Source: Filibacter tadaridae (GTDB lineage Bacteria > Bacillota > Bacilli > Bacillales_A > Planococcaceae). From it: a stretch of 64,000 bases of DNA. The stretch spans positions 92,735 through 156,734 of the forward strand of contig NZ_UXAV01000036.1 of NCBI RefSeq assembly GCF_900609045.1, in the 5' to 3' direction. The notes beneath the pieces are model-generated. The model saw only the letters and a program-made list of their open reading frames with translations. It made no database searches and was not told the DNA's origin. Made by a program: the position numbers and the translations under genes. Positions 1 to 11,808 of the stretch are shown here, one piece after another. Within the stretch, counting starts at the first letter, position 1. The number at the start of each line of letters is the position of its first letter.

Positions 1-56
1 ACCAATCAAATTTAGCTATCCAAGGTTTCATCAATACTTTTACAGGAGGAATTTAG

Positions 57-2012
57 TTGGCGTTAAATTGCACCCAAAAGTTAATAAAGAGTCACCTCGT
101 AACAGGTGACATGATTCCAGGTACAGAAATTTCATTGAAAATTGACCAGACGCTAAGTCAAGATGCTACAGGGACTATGGTTATGCTAGAACTTGAAGCA
201 ATGGGTTTGGACATAGCCAAAACGGAAGCATCTGCACAATATGTCGACCATAACTTGATCCAATCGGACAGTAAGAATGCGGACGATCATCTATTTTTGC
301 AAAGTGCTGCCCAACGATTTGGCCTCCATTTCAGTCGGCCCGGCAATGGCGTTAGTCATCCCGTTCATATGCAGCGGTTAGCGAAACCGGGGAAAACACT
401 ACTCGGTTCTGACAGTCATACTTGTGCCAATGGATGTATGGGGATGCTTGCGATGGGTGCGGGAGGTCTTGATGTTGCTCTCGCGATTGCCGGTGAACCG
501 TTCTATTTGCGGATGCCTAAAGTTTGGGGAGTCAAGTTGACAGGAGAACTTCAAGAATGGGTAAGTGCGAAAGATGTTATTTTAGAGCTTCTACGTAGAC
601 ATGACGTAAAAGGTGGAGTGGGAAGAGTAATTGAATATTACGGACCAGGAATTGCTACGCTAAGTGCAATGGACCGGCATGTTATCGCGAACATGGGTGC
701 AGAACTAGGTGCTACAGGGACAGTCTTTCCATCGGATGAAGAAATTAAAAGATTTTTGAAAAGTCAAGATAGGGAAGATGATTGGGTGGAGTTAGTTGCG
801 GATGAAGGGGCTACATATGATCTTTACGAAGAAATCAATTTGTCCGAAGTTGTTCCGCTTGTTGCAAAACCATCCAGCCCGGGGAATGTAGTTCCTGTTA
901 CGGAAATTGAGGGTACGCCGATTTATCAATCTTACATTGGGTCTTCAGCGAATCCAGGATATAATGATTTTGCAGTTGCGGCGGAGATTGTGAAAGGTAA
1001 AGAGATTGCAGAAGGCGTTTCGTTTGATATTAACCCGACTTCCCGGCAAATGTTAACTGATTTACTACAGGAAGGTCATATCGCAAGCTTTATCCAAGCA
1101 GGCGGGCGGTTGCACCAAGCAGGATGTAATGGTTGCATAGGAATGGGGCAAGCACCGGCAACGGATCGCAACAGTTTGCGAACGACGCCAAGAAACTTCC
1201 CGGGACGTTCGGGAACAGTCGAAGACCGAGTCTATCTTTGCGGTCCCGAAACAGCAGCAGCTTCCGTGTTAGCGGGAGTAATAACGGACCCGAGAACCTT
1301 AGGACCCAAAGCACCGAAAGTGAAGGCCATCAAGAATCCATCTCTCGATTTGAACTTACTGGATATGCCATTGCCAGTAGAAGAAGCAAGAAAAGTGATT
1401 ATCCACAAAGGTCCCAATATCGCTTCCATTCCAGAAATGGATGAAATGCCGGATAATCTACAAGTACCGATTTTATTGAAAATGGGCGATAATATCTCCA
1501 CAGATGGGATACTAGCAGGCGGCTCCCGTGTACTACCGTTTCGCAGTAACCTTCCTGAAATAAGTAAATTTGCTTTTGAAATGATAGATAGTACCTATTA
1601 TGAGCGAGGGAAGAAAAGCGTAAGCCATGGCGGACATGCAATCGTTGCCGGCTTTAACTACGGTCAAGGATCCAGTCGTGAACACGCAGCGCTAGCCCCT
1701 AGATATTTGGGGCTTCGTGTTGCGCTTGTGAAGGACTTTGCACGAATCCATTGGCAAAACCTCGTCAACTTCGGAATTCTTCCCATCACTTTTGTGGATG
1801 AATCCGATTATAATAAACTGAAACAAGGCGATATATTAGCGTTTTCAAATTTGAGAAGTAAAATTCAAGCAGGCAATGAATTCGACATCAAAATCGAAGG
1901 AACGAATGAGACTATTAAAGTGAAGCACACACTTACAAAACGCCAGGTTGATATTATGTTAAAAGGCGGCATGATTAACTGGGTGAAAAGCCAGCAGAAA
2001 TCCACGTCTTAA
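57..2012 (+). CDS. aconitate hydratase, short (about 650 aa) type
   Basis: Converts citrate to isocitrate through cis-aconitate with a [4Fe-4S] cluster in the cytoplasm. The protein is 651 aa, much shorter than the roughly 900 aa Bacillus CitB/AcnA type, and resembles the compact two-part form (large N-terminal catalytic region plus C-terminal swivel domain from about residue 470). The three expected cluster cysteines are visible: C123 in GSDSHTC, and C357 and C360 in GCNGCIGMG. The swivel-domain signature GQGSSREHAALAPR is present. Start is TTG with a strong upstream AGGAGG at a good distance. A homoaconitase or LeuC-like hydratase is an alternative, but the single-chain layout favours aconitase. 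A second, long aconitase elsewhere in the genome is possible. Confidence 0.88.
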   Translation: MALNCTQKLIKSHLVTGDMIPGTEISLKIDQTLSQDATGTMVMLELEAMGLDIAKTEASAQYVDHNLIQSDSKNADDHLFLQSAAQRFGLHFSRPGNGVSHPVHMQRLAKPGKTLLGSDSHTCANGCMGMLAMGAGGLDVALAIAGEPFYLRMPKVWGVKLTGELQEWVSAKDVILELLRRHDVKGGVGRVIEYYGPGIATLSAMDRHVIANMGAELGATGTVFPSDEEIKRFLKSQDREDDWVELVADEGATYDLYEEINLSEVVPLVAKPSSPGNVVPVTEIEGTPIYQSYIGSSANPGYNDFAVAAEIVKGKEIAEGVSFDINPTSRQMLTDLLQEGHIASFIQAGGRLHQAGCNGCIGMGQAPATDRNSLRTTPRNFPGRSGTVEDRVYLCGPETAAASVLAGVITDPRTLGPKAPKVKAIKNPSLDLNLLDMPLPVEEARKVIIHKGPNIASIPEMDEMPDNLQVPILLKMGDNISTDGILAGGSRVLPFRSNLPEISKFAFEMIDSTYYERGKKSVSHGGHAIVAGFNYGQGSSREHAALAPRYLGLRVALVKDFARIHWQNLVNFGILPITFVDESDYNKLKQGDILAFSNLRSKIQAGNEFDIKIEGTNETIKVKHTLTKRQVDIMLKGGMINWVKSQQKSTS

Positions 2013-2093
2013 AAATGTATAAATCTTCGGCTGCCTCCCATCCTATACAGACCTTATTTTTTAAGGATGAGATGGTAAAGGAGTGGAAGAGAA

Positions 2094-2252
2094 ATGTGTA
2101 AAGCATGCGATGGAACAGGACTGCTTTCCGACGATGAGGGTTGGAAATATCATTGTACTTTGTGTGATTCAGTAATGCTATCTTATACTGAACATGATCT
2201 CCAAGAAGTAAGAGTGATGGCTGTCGATGAGAACAATCGATTGCTAGATTAA
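2094..2252 (+). CDS. small double-CxxC zinc-ribbon protein, 52 aa
   Basis: A short open frame beginning MCKACDGTG with a second pair, CTLC, about 20 residues later; the two CxxC pairs could bind one zinc ion. A GGAG-type ribosome site lies about 10 bases upstream and a clear hairpin follows the stop. The first half resembles the CxxCxGxG fold of DnaJ-type zinc fingers. I do not recognise the family; the function is unknown. It sits alone between the aconitase and lemA genes. Confidence 0.6.
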   Translation: MCKACDGTGLLSDDEGWKYHCTLCDSVMLSYTEHDLQEVRVMAVDENNRLLD

Positions 2253-2260
2253 GTTTGAAA

Positions 2261-2303
2261 AGAGGAAGGCAAACACATTGCGTGTAGCCTTCCTCTTTGT
2301 GTT
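2261..2303 (+). terminator. hairpin after the small zinc-ribbon gene
   Basis: Perfect 10-bp stem AGAGGAAGGC / GCCTTCCTCT followed by a T-rich run, placed eight bases after the stop codon. Typical intrinsic terminator, with a rather weak T tract. Confidence 0.75.
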
Positions 2304-2441
2304 ATAAGACCTCGATTATTCTATATACGATGAATCTTTTCAAGGTGCTAAACAGTATATAGTAATATAGCCAGCTTTCAAACGTTTCACCGAACAGAAG
2401 AAAAGGGTAAATGAAACACACAATGTTTGAGGAGTGATGAA

Positions 2442-3020
2442 ATGAAAAAAATTCTAGCACCAATTGTAATCATCGTCGTCATACTTGTCGTACTGGGTTT
2501 AATGCTTACATCCAACTATAACAAATTCGTGACGCAAGAAGAAAATGTCGACCAAGCATATGCACAAATTGAAAACCAATTGCAAAGAAGGATGGATCTA
2601 ATTCCTAACTTGGTGAACACGGTAAAAGGATTTGCGGAACATGAGAAAGAAGTAATCAGTAACATTGCGGACGCACGTGCGAAACTAGGTGGCGCAAAAG
2701 GACCTGAAGAACAAGCAGCAGCAAACGATGAATTGACAGGAGCACTAGGTAGGCTACTTGTCGTAGTAGAAAATTACCCCGATTTAAAAGCAAATGAAAA
2801 CTTCACACAGCTGATGGATGAACTATCGGGTACGGAAAATAGGATCGGAGTAGCGCGCAAAGATTACAATGACGAAGTTGCGTCATTCAACCGGCAAGTA
2901 AAACGTTTTCCGGGGAAACTCCTTGCATCCATTTTCGGATTCGATGAAAAAGAATACTTTAAAGCTGACCCAGCCGCAAGTAAGGCACCGGATGTCGATT
3001 TTGGAGATGACAAGAAATGA
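2442..3020 (+). CDS. lemA: LemA family protein
   Basis: Membrane-anchored LemA protein of 192 aa. Residues 1-25 form one hydrophobic segment, followed by the conserved NKFVTQEENVDQAYAQIENQ and the QRRMDLIPNLVNTVKGFA block that mark the family; the rest is a predicted helical bundle outside the membrane. The ATG chosen has GGAGTG about six bases upstream; a TTG 15 bases earlier would read through the ribosome site. Its stop overlaps the start of the TPM-domain gene (ATGA), so the two are translationally coupled. LemA and TPM (YgcG) proteins commonly occur together in Bacillales; their job is unclear, with proposals around membrane or envelope stress. Confidence 0.9.
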   Translation: MKKILAPIVIIVVILVVLGLMLTSNYNKFVTQEENVDQAYAQIENQLQRRMDLIPNLVNTVKGFAEHEKEVISNIADARAKLGGAKGPEEQAAANDELTGALGRLLVVVENYPDLKANENFTQLMDELSGTENRIGVARKDYNDEVASFNRQVKRFPGKLLASIFGFDEKEYFKADPAASKAPDVDFGDDKK

Positions 3021-3823
3021 TCCGTAAAGCTGTCTGCTTCTTGGCGATGGCATTTTTGATCACCTTTTCAATTCCGGGCGCAGTGACGTTCGCAGCTGAC
3101 GTTCCTCCTTGGAATAGTAGTGATTTTTATATTCAGGATCACGCTAATGTCTTGTCTAAAGAGCAAAAAGATGAACTAAATAATTTTGGGAAACAGTTGA
3201 ACAACGCTACGACAGCCGAGCTTGCCGTTTTGATACTCCCGTCTATAGGTGATGAGCCTGTAGAAACGTTTGCAGTTGAAGCATTACGGGAGTACGGGCT
3301 TGGAAAAGCGGATAAAGATAATGGGGTACTACTGGTCGTCACCACACAGGAAAACTCAGACGGGAATCGGCATTTTGAATTATCTGTCGGTTATGGCCTT
3401 GAAGGGGCTCTCCCAGATGGTAAAGTAGGCAGAATTATTGATGACGTGGCAATTCCTTATTTGAAAAATGAACAACCCGATTTAGCCATCATGGAAGCAT
3501 ACAAAGCATTTTACAATGAAATTGCAGCTGAATATGGTTGGGACGGAGCAGTGGCCCCTGTCAATATAAGTGAGAGCCAAAAAGATGACTCGGGCTCTGG
3601 TTTTCCTTTTCCAATCATCGCAATTGTCATCGTTTACATCATCATTCGCGTTTTAAGAAGTAAAGGCGGAGGTGGCGGTGGTTCTGGTGGTTCACGACGT
3701 GGCGGTCCTCTATTCTTCCCAGGCTCTTTTGGAGGCGGTTCCGGTGGTGGATTCGGCGGGGGCGGCGGTTTTAGTGGAGGTGGTGGTTCCGGCGGCGGAG
3801 GCGGTGCAGGCCGAAGCTGGTAA
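3017..3823 (+). CDS. TPM domain protein with Gly-rich tail (YgcG family)
   Basis: Secreted, membrane-anchored TPM-domain protein of 268 aa. Residues 1-27 look like a signal peptide ending near TFAADVPPW. The TPM domain runs from about residue 30 to 170 (YIQDHANVLSKEQKDEL, ELSVGYGLEGALPDGKVGRI, then an alpha-helical stretch). A transmembrane segment near residue 200 (FPFPIIAIVIVYIIIRVLR) is followed by a glycine/serine-rich tail ending GGGGGAGRSW, as is usual in this family. It overlaps lemA by four bases and likely acts with it. TPM domains are linked to phosphatase-like or photosystem-repair functions in other lineages; no specific activity can be claimed here. Confidence 0.88.
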   Translation: MIRKAVCFLAMAFLITFSIPGAVTFAADVPPWNSSDFYIQDHANVLSKEQKDELNNFGKQLNNATTAELAVLILPSIGDEPVETFAVEALREYGLGKADKDNGVLLVVTTQENSDGNRHFELSVGYGLEGALPDGKVGRIIDDVAIPYLKNEQPDLAIMEAYKAFYNEIAAEYGWDGAVAPVNISESQKDDSGSGFPFPIIAIVIVYIIIRVLRSKGGGGGGSGGSRRGGPLFFPGSFGGGSGGGFGGGGGFSGGGGSGGGGGAGRSW

Positions 3824-3838
3824 CATTCACATTCAAGA

Positions 3839-3882
3839 GGGTGGTATGCATAAGTGAAATCTTGTGCATACCATCCTTTTTT
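3839..3882 (+). terminator. terminator of the lemA-TPM operon
   Basis: Imperfect stem of about 11 bp (GGTGGTATGCA / TGCATACCATCC) followed by six T residues, directly after the TPM gene. Confidence 0.85.
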
Positions 3883-3927
3883 AATTTAAACTATAGATAG
3901 TACGGAATACGTTGGGAGTGGCAAGGC

Positions 3928-4176
3928 ATGCATGTAAACTTTTATACAAGGCCAGGATGTCATCTTTGTGAGGAAGCAAAATTAATGATGAAACTAGTTC
4001 AAGAAGATTATCCGCTTACATGGACGGACATCGATATCGAAACGGATGACGACAGCCACGAAAAGTATATGCTGATGATTCCTGTAATAGAAAAAGACGG
4101 GATTGTCCTTATGTACGGATCAATCGGCTATGCTGATATTATTCGTTTAGTTGACGATGAAAACAATATTGTTTGA
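3928..4176 (+). CDS. glutaredoxin family protein
   Basis: A small thioredoxin-fold protein of 82 aa. It begins MHVNFYTRPGCHLCEEAK, giving the redox pair CHLC in the usual place after the first strand, and contains the cis-proline segment MIPVIEKDG. It is probably a thiol-disulfide oxidoreductase of the glutaredoxin/NrdH type in the cytoplasm. In Bacillales this gene commonly sits just before cggR. Its end overlaps the predicted cggR promoter. The substrate is unknown. Confidence 0.85.
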   Translation: MHVNFYTRPGCHLCEEAKLMMKLVQEDYPLTWTDIDIETDDDSHEKYMLMIPVIEKDGIVLMYGSIGYADIIRLVDDENNIV

Positions 4177-4201
4177 ATGATTGCGGAAAAGGGCATATAC
4201 T
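4173..4201 (+). promoter_or_regulatory. predicted SigA promoter of the cggR-gapA operon
   Basis: TTGAAT and TATACT separated by exactly 17 bases, overlapping the end of the glutaredoxin gene. Transcription would begin about 20 bases before the CggR operator. Confidence 0.65.
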
Positions 4202-4228
4202 AACCATAGAGATATTTTTTTGCACTAC

Positions 4229-4267
4229 GTGGGACATTTTGAAAACAAGCGGGTCAGTAATTGTCCA
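4229..4267 (+). promoter_or_regulatory. CggR operator
   Basis: Two tandem half-sites, GTGGGACATTTT and GCGGGTCAGTAATTGTCCAC, lie between the predicted promoter and the cggR start. They closely match the known B. subtilis operator, which is built of CGGGAC-type repeats ending in TGTCC. CggR binding here blocks transcription of its own operon until fructose-1,6-bisphosphate rises. Confidence 0.75.
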
Positions 4268-4289
4268 CCTTGTTGGGAGGGGGTCGCCT

Positions 4290-5321
4290 ATGAACGAAAT
4301 GCTGGATGCACAACGAAAACTTGTGCCGGAAATGATGGAAATTATGCAACGAAGATACCGCATGCTGAAGTACGTGAAGATGGCTGGACCCGTTGGAAGG
4401 CGCCCACTTGGCGAAATGGCAAGTTTGACTGAGCGGGAGACGCGAACAATGATGGATAGCTTGAAAATGCAGGGTCTTATCCATGTTGCAAAAGAAGGTG
4501 CTTCAATCACAAGTGATGGAATTACGGTTTTACATGCACTCGAACCAATGATGGATGATTGGGCAGGCCGTAAGTCCATCGAGAAGAAACTTACGGAACT
4601 GTTGGGGATAAAATCTGTCAAAGTGGTGTCGGGAAATTCGGATACTGATCAGACTACGAAAAATTCATTGGGCATGGAAGCAGCGAACCAATTCGCTTCC
4701 GAAATAGGCAATGGGAAAGTAGTAGCGGTCACCGGAGGAAGCACGATTGCTTCAATTCCTCCCTTTATTGAAAAAAGCAACGATACAAAAGACGTGTTGT
4801 TTATCGCCGCAAGAGGCGGAGTCGGAAAAGAAATCGGTTCGCAAGCAAATGTCATCGCCGCTTCGTTCGCAGAAAAATGTGAAGGGAAATACAGTACATT
4901 TTATTACCCTGATACGTTGAGTGAAGAAGCGCACGAAGCGTTTCGTAAAGAACCGACTGTCTTGGAAATGCTTCAACTATATGAAACGACGGACTGTGTT
5001 TTACATGGCATCGGCAACGCACAAAGAATGGCAGCTATGCGAAATGCGTCGGATAACGAACAAAAGGTACTTCAAGGTGAAGGAGCCAAAGGGGAAGCTT
5101 TCGGTTACTATTTCAACCGGGCTGGTAAAGTAGTACATCGTTTACGTACAGTCGGGATTAAAATGGAACATTTACAAAGAATCCCACTCATCATTTCAGT
5201 GGCTGGTGGACAGAGTAAGGCAGAAGCAATTTTGTCTTATATGGCAAGCGCGCCGAAGCAGACGATGTTAGTAACTGACGAAGGCGCTGCAAATGAAATG
5301 CTTAACTTGCAAAAGAAATGA
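4290..5321 (+). CDS. cggR: central glycolytic genes regulator CggR
   Basis: SorC/DeoR-type transcriptional repressor of the lower glycolytic operon; fructose-1,6-bisphosphate is the known inducer. The protein is 343 aa, matching B. subtilis CggR (340 aa). The N-terminal winged helix-turn-helix spans about residues 25-75 (GPVGRRPLGEMASLTERETR); the C-terminal sugar-phosphate-binding domain starts near residue 95 with VTGGSTIASIPPF and VLFIAARGGVGKEIG. The ATG with GGGAGGGGG upstream is preferred over the more distant TTG, which would overlap the glutaredoxin gene and the operator. It lies immediately upstream of gapA and, like its counterpart, is presumably co-transcribed with it. Confidence 0.95.
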   Translation: MNEMLDAQRKLVPEMMEIMQRRYRMLKYVKMAGPVGRRPLGEMASLTERETRTMMDSLKMQGLIHVAKEGASITSDGITVLHALEPMMDDWAGRKSIEKKLTELLGIKSVKVVSGNSDTDQTTKNSLGMEAANQFASEIGNGKVVAVTGGSTIASIPPFIEKSNDTKDVLFIAARGGVGKEIGSQANVIAASFAEKCEGKYSTFYYPDTLSEEAHEAFRKEPTVLEMLQLYETTDCVLHGIGNAQRMAAMRNASDNEQKVLQGEGAKGEAFGYYFNRAGKVVHRLRTVGIKMEHLQRIPLIISVAGGQSKAEAILSYMASAPKQTMLVTDEGAANEMLNLQKK

Positions 5322-5419
5322 AACGATTGAAAACGGTAGACACCTTTAAATGATAGAGCGGTTAGTATTCCGAAATGAAGAGAAGCGAAAAAACAACATA
5401 CAACTTGGAGGGATTTTTA

Positions 5420-6427
5420 ATGACTTTAAAAATGGCGATTAACGGATTTGGACGGATTGGACGCGTAGTATTCCGCGAGGCTATGAAGCAACAAGACATC
5501 GAAGTCGTAGCGGTAAACGATTTGACGGATGCGGCAATGCTTGCACATCTCTTGAAGTATGATTCGGTACATGGCGTTTTAGATGCAGAAGTCAGTTCAG
5601 AAGAAGGATATCTGATTGTTAACGGTAAAAAAGTAAAAGTGTATGCTGAGAAAGATCCTGTTGCATTACCGTGGGGAGAACTTGAAATAGATGTTGTGGT
5701 TGAATCCACAGGTATTTTCCGCGACAAGGAGAAGTTAAGCAAGCACCTTGAAGCCGGTGCTAAAAAAGTAATCTTGTCTGCACCTGCAAAGGGCGAGTTA
5801 ACGACACTTGTTATGGGTGTAAACCATGAGTTATATGACCCTAACAAAGACGATATTGTTTCCAACGCGTCTTGTACGACAAATTGTCTTGCACCAGTCG
5901 TAAAAGTTTTGAATGATCAATTTGGCGTTAAACGAGGACTTATGACGACCATCCATTCCTATACAAATGACCAACGTATATTGGATTTACCGCATGAAGA
6001 TTATAGACGTGCTCGAGCGGCAGCTGAATCCATGATCCCGACAACAACAGGCGCTGCTTCTGCAGTGACGAAAGTAATCCCTGCTTTAAAAGGCAAATTG
6101 GATGGTATGGCGGTACGTGTGCCAACACCAAACGTTTCACTTGTCGACTTTGTAGCGGAACTTGACAAAGATGTAACAGTGGAAGAAGTAAACAATGCGT
6201 TCAAAGAAGCCTCACAAAATGAATTGGAAGGCGTGCTAGTCTACACAGAACTCCCACTTGTGTCGAAAGACTATAACGGCAACACATCCTCTTCAACTGT
6301 AGACGGCCTATCGACAATGGTCCTTGAAAGAAACATGGTGAAAGTAATTTCATGGTATGACAATGAATCCGCATACTCTGCCCGCTGTATCGACCTTGCA
6401 CTTTATATGTTCAACAAAGGAATGTGA
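5420..6427 (+). CDS. gapA: glyceraldehyde-3-phosphate dehydrogenase, glycolytic NAD type
   Basis: Oxidises glyceraldehyde 3-phosphate to 1,3-bisphosphoglycerate with NAD+ in glycolysis. It is 335 aa, the length of B. subtilis GapA. The Rossmann start INGFGRIGR, catalytic C152 in ASCTTNC, the histidine in TTIHSYTNDQ and the C-terminal SWYDNESAYS signature are all intact. Start chosen at the ATG after TTGGAGGG; a farther upstream ATG adds 15 unsupported residues. Position right after cggR is characteristic of the catabolic GapA rather than the anabolic GapB. A long repeat-filled gap separates it from pgk. Confidence 0.97.
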   Translation: MTLKMAINGFGRIGRVVFREAMKQQDIEVVAVNDLTDAAMLAHLLKYDSVHGVLDAEVSSEEGYLIVNGKKVKVYAEKDPVALPWGELEIDVVVESTGIFRDKEKLSKHLEAGAKKVILSAPAKGELTTLVMGVNHELYDPNKDDIVSNASCTTNCLAPVVKVLNDQFGVKRGLMTTIHSYTNDQRILDLPHEDYRRARAAAESMIPTTTGAASAVTKVIPALKGKLDGMAVRVPTPNVSLVDFVAELDKDVTVEEVNNAFKEASQNELEGVLVYTELPLVSKDYNGNTSSSTVDGLSTMVLERNMVKVISWYDNESAYSARCIDLALYMFNKGM

Positions 6428-6448
6428 TTATAAGGGTTTTGAATCCGG

Positions 6449-6502
6449 ATGCCAGTTTCTGCCACAATTTGAAGATCGCAAATGGTGTCAGAAACCGGCA
6501 CC
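6449..6502. repeat. long imperfect palindrome after gapA
   Basis: GCCAGTTTCTG...CACAATTTG pairs with CAAATGGTGTCAGAAACCGGC to form an arm of roughly 20 bp with two interruptions. It may stabilise the cggR-gapA transcript 3' end or be part of a dispersed element. It lacks a T tract, so it is not a standard terminator. Confidence 0.5.
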
Positions 6503-6521
6503 GGGTATGTTGTGAGAACTA

Positions 6522-6650
6522 GTTGATTGTAGTGGAGAGCGGCGACTCCAGCGGGAACAGCGCGAGCTGAAGACCCCGCAGGAACGCAGTGACGAGGAGG
6601 CTGAAGCCGTGCCCGCGGAAAGCGTCCGCTCGGAACGGAAATCAACGGTA
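6522..6650. repeat. dispersed Bacillales-type GC-rich repeat
   Basis: A 129-base GC-rich block (GGCGACTCCAGCGGGAACAG through GAAAGCGTCCGCTCGGAACG) bounded by GTTGATT and AATCAAC. From memory this block occurs in many copies in Bacillaceae and Planococcaceae chromosomes and is sometimes miscalled as ORFs. It stands out from the AT-richer surroundings. Function unknown. Confidence 0.6.
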
Positions 6651-6675
6651 TATGGAAATATTTGGTTGTTTCCAG

Positions 6676-6712
6676 CGCCCTGGCTTATTGCGGGAGGCAT
6701 CCCCAATCGCCA
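6676..6712. repeat. short repeat also found inverted near 33.8 kb
   Basis: CTGGCTTATTGCGGGAGGCATC occurs here and as its exact reverse complement at 33779-33800, beside the first copy of the 150-base repeat family. A 22-base exact match between unrelated intergenic sites indicates a dispersed repeat remnant. Confidence 0.55.
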
Positions 6713-6800
6713 AAGCGGTCTTCAATGGAATTCTTCATTACAACACTCATAGTTAAATATAGCCATTCATCATAACACCGCTTATAATGTAGATGGGTAA

Positions 6801-6832
6801 GAGGAGCGGGGATACCCCGTTCCTCATTTTTA
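6801..6832 (+). terminator. strong intrinsic terminator in the gapA-pgk gap
   Basis: Eleven-bp GC-rich stem (GAGGAGCGGGG / CCCCGTTCCTC, one G-T pair) with a three-base loop, followed by ATTTTTAATTT. It could stop transcripts coming from gapA, so pgk and the following genes may depend on readthrough or a separate promoter. Confidence 0.8.
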
Positions 6833-6873
6833 ATTTGATTTAGCAGGGGGTCAACCCCCTGCTGAATCAAATT
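6832..6873. repeat. 42-base near-perfect palindrome before pgk
   Basis: Arms of 19 bases (AATTTGATTTAGCAGGGGG and its complement) around a TCAA loop, one mismatch. It abuts the preceding terminator and the following dispersed repeat. Confidence 0.7.
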
Positions 6874-6959
6874 GAAGCCTCCGGCGGATGTCACAGATTT
6901 TGAAAGGAATCAATTGAGCAAGCTCAATTCAAAATCTGGACGCAATCACGCCGAGGCGA
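6874..6959. repeat. dispersed palindromic repeat (GCCTCCGGCGGATGTCAC type)
   Basis: Nested inverted repeats: CCTCCGGCG with CGCCGAGG at the ends, CAGATTTTGA with TCAAAATCTG inside, and ATTGAGC/GCTCAAT at the tip. I recall this cruciform-like block as a common intergenic repeat in Bacillales; its copy number here needs the whole genome. It ends about 15 bases before the pgk ribosome site. Confidence 0.6.
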
Positions 6960-6991
6960 GATTGATATTAATGTGGAGGTGGCCATTTTTC

Positions 6992-8176
6992 ATGGGGTCG
7001 AAAAAAACAATGAAAGATATACAACTTGAAGGGAAACGGGTTTTCTGCCGTGTAGATTTCAATGTACCGATGGAAAACGGGAAAGTCACGGACGATACAA
7101 GAATCCGGGCGGCAATCCCAACAATCGACTATTTGACAGAACACGGTGCAAAAGTAATCCTTGCAAGCCATCTTGGACGTCCAAAAGGTGAAGTGAACGA
7201 AGACATGGGTCTCACTGCCGCAGGAGAAAAACTTGCAGAACTGATTGGGAAAACAGTAACAAAACTGGATTCTTCTATTGGTCAAGAAGTGGAACAAGCC
7301 ATTTCCGCGATGGAAGATGGAAGTATCATCTTACTTGAAAACGTTAGGTTCCATCCGGGAGAAGAAAAAAATGATGCAGAACTTGCACAAGCATTTGCAA
7401 ATCTAGCAGACGTCTTCGTCAATGATGCATTCGGTGCTGCACACCGAGCGCATGCATCCACTGCCGGAATTGCCAATTATATTCCTGCTGTTTCAGGACT
7501 CTTGCTTGAAAAAGAATTGGAAGTACTAGGTAAAGCGTTATCGGAACCGGATCGTCCGTTTACTGCCATCATCGGCGGCGCGAAAGTGAAAGATAAAATC
7601 GGCGTTATTGATCATTTACTGGATAAAGTGGATAACCTACTCATCGGAGGCGGTTTATCTTACACATTTTCAAAAGCACAAGGCTATTCAATCGGAAATT
7701 CACTTGTTGAGGAAGATAAAATTGAGCTAGCAAAATCCTTCATCAAAAAAGCGAAGGAAAAAGGGGTTCATCTCCATTTGCCGATTGATGTGGTCATAGC
7801 GGATGAATTCTCAAAAGAAGCCGAAACAAAGGTAGTGAAAATCGATGCCATTCCTGAAGGTTGGATGGGGTTGGATATAGGTCCGGAAACGGCTGAGTTA
7901 TATGCAGACGTCATTACGAATTCCAAATTAATCATTTGGAACGGACCGATGGGTGTCTTTGAAATGGAACCGTTTGAAAACGGGACAAAGCAAGTAGCAA
8001 ACGCAATGGCGGAGACGAAAGCATACACCGTTATCGGTGGTGGAGATTCAGCTGCAGCAGTTGAAAAATTCAATGTAGGCGACAAGATGGATCATATTTC
8101 AACGGGCGGCGGAGCTTCTCTTGAATTCATGGAAGGGAAGGACCTCCCTGGCGTTACGGCGCTAAATGATAACTGA
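6992..8176 (+). CDS. pgk: phosphoglycerate kinase
   Basis: Transfers phosphate from 1,3-bisphosphoglycerate to ADP, giving ATP and 3-phosphoglycerate. The protein is 394 aa, identical in length to B. subtilis Pgk. The signature [11 protein letters not shown] near residue 20, the substrate arginines ([17 protein letters not shown]) and the nucleotide-binding tail [14 protein letters not shown] are present. The start ATG lies after TGGAGGTGG; the long upstream extension in the same frame reads through a repeat and is not coding. The next gene, tpiA, starts 16 bases after the stop. Confidence 0.97.
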   Translation: MGSKKTMKDIQLEGKRVFCRVDFNVPMENGKVTDDTRIRAAIPTIDYLTEHGAKVILASHLGRPKGEVNEDMGLTAAGEKLAELIGKTVTKLDSSIGQEVEQAISAMEDGSIILLENVRFHPGEEKNDAELAQAFANLADVFVNDAFGAAHRAHASTAGIANYIPAVSGLLLEKELEVLGKALSEPDRPFTAIIGGAKVKDKIGVIDHLLDKVDNLLIGGGLSYTFSKAQGYSIGNSLVEEDKIELAKSFIKKAKEKGVHLHLPIDVVIADEFSKEAETKVVKIDAIPEGWMGLDIGPETAELYADVITNSKLIIWNGPMGVFEMEPFENGTKQVANAMAETKAYTVIGGGDSAAAVEKFNVGDKMDHISTGGGASLEFMEGKDLPGVTALNDN

Positions 8177-8191
8177 TTGGAGTGAGTTGGA

Positions 8192-8945
8192 ATGCGTAAA
8201 CGTATTATTGCAGGGAATTGGAAAATGTATAAAAAGGCAGAGGAAGCAAGAAGCTTCATGAAGGAGTTAGTGGACACTGTACCAGCATCTGAAAACGTGG
8301 AAACAGTCATTTGTCCACCTTCACTTTACCTTTATGAACTTGCGGAAATGACGAAATCTTCCACTGTAGGTATTGGCGCACAAACGATGCATGAAGCAAA
8401 AGAAGGCGCATTCACGGGCGAAATCAGCCCGAAAATGTTAACGGATATAGGTGTAGGGTACGTTATTCTCGGCCACTCCGAACGCCGCCAATATTTTAAC
8501 GAAACCGATGAAGCTGTCAATCGTAAAGTACACGCCGCTTTCGAATATGGTCTGACGCCGATTGTCTGCGTGGGCGAAACGTTAGAAGAACGTGAAGCTG
8601 GAAAAACGGTCGACATCGTTGCGACACAGGTGAAAAAAGCATTTGAAGGAATTGCGGATTCTTTAGCTCCGACTGCTGTTATCGCATATGAACCGATATG
8701 GGCGATTGGGACAGGGAAAACGGCTACCGCAGAAAATGCGAATGAAGTGTGTGGTGCAATCCGCAATACAATTAGTGAATTGTACGGTAAAGACGTAGCT
8801 GACGCGCTTCGTATCCAATACGGCGGAAGTGTTAAACCTGCTAATATCGATGAGCTTCTATCAATGGAACATATTGATGGCGCACTCGTTGGTGGTGCAA
8901 GTCTAGAAGCGGCTTCATTTTTGAAATTGATCGAGGCTGGTTCAC

Positions 8946-8953
<8 letters not shown>
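8192..8953 (+). CDS. tpiA: triosephosphate isomerase
   Basis: Interconverts dihydroxyacetone phosphate and glyceraldehyde 3-phosphate. A 253 aa TIM barrel with the N-terminal [13 protein letters not shown] (catalytic lysine), the catalytic histidine in [10 protein letters not shown], the catalytic glutamate in [14 protein letters not shown] and the phosphate-binding GGSVKP and GALVGGASL loops. GGAGTGAG gives the ribosome site. The last codons overlap the start of the phosphoglycerate mutase gene by eight bases, indicating coupled translation inside the glycolytic operon. Confidence 0.97.
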
Positions 8954-11778
<2,825 letters not shown>

Positions 11779-11783
11779 TGAAC

Positions 11784-11808
11784 GAAAACCCGTGTTTACG
11801 GGTTTTTG
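11784..11808 (+). terminator. terminator of the glycolytic operon
   Basis: AAAACCCG TGTTTA CGGGTTTTT: a short GC-rich stem with a T run a few bases after the eno stop. Confidence 0.85.

Noticed and set aside
6872..6991. Extended N terminus for phosphoglycerate kinase
   Set aside because: The extra 40 codons lie in a dispersed palindromic repeat; the start at 6992 has a ribosome site and gives the exact family length.
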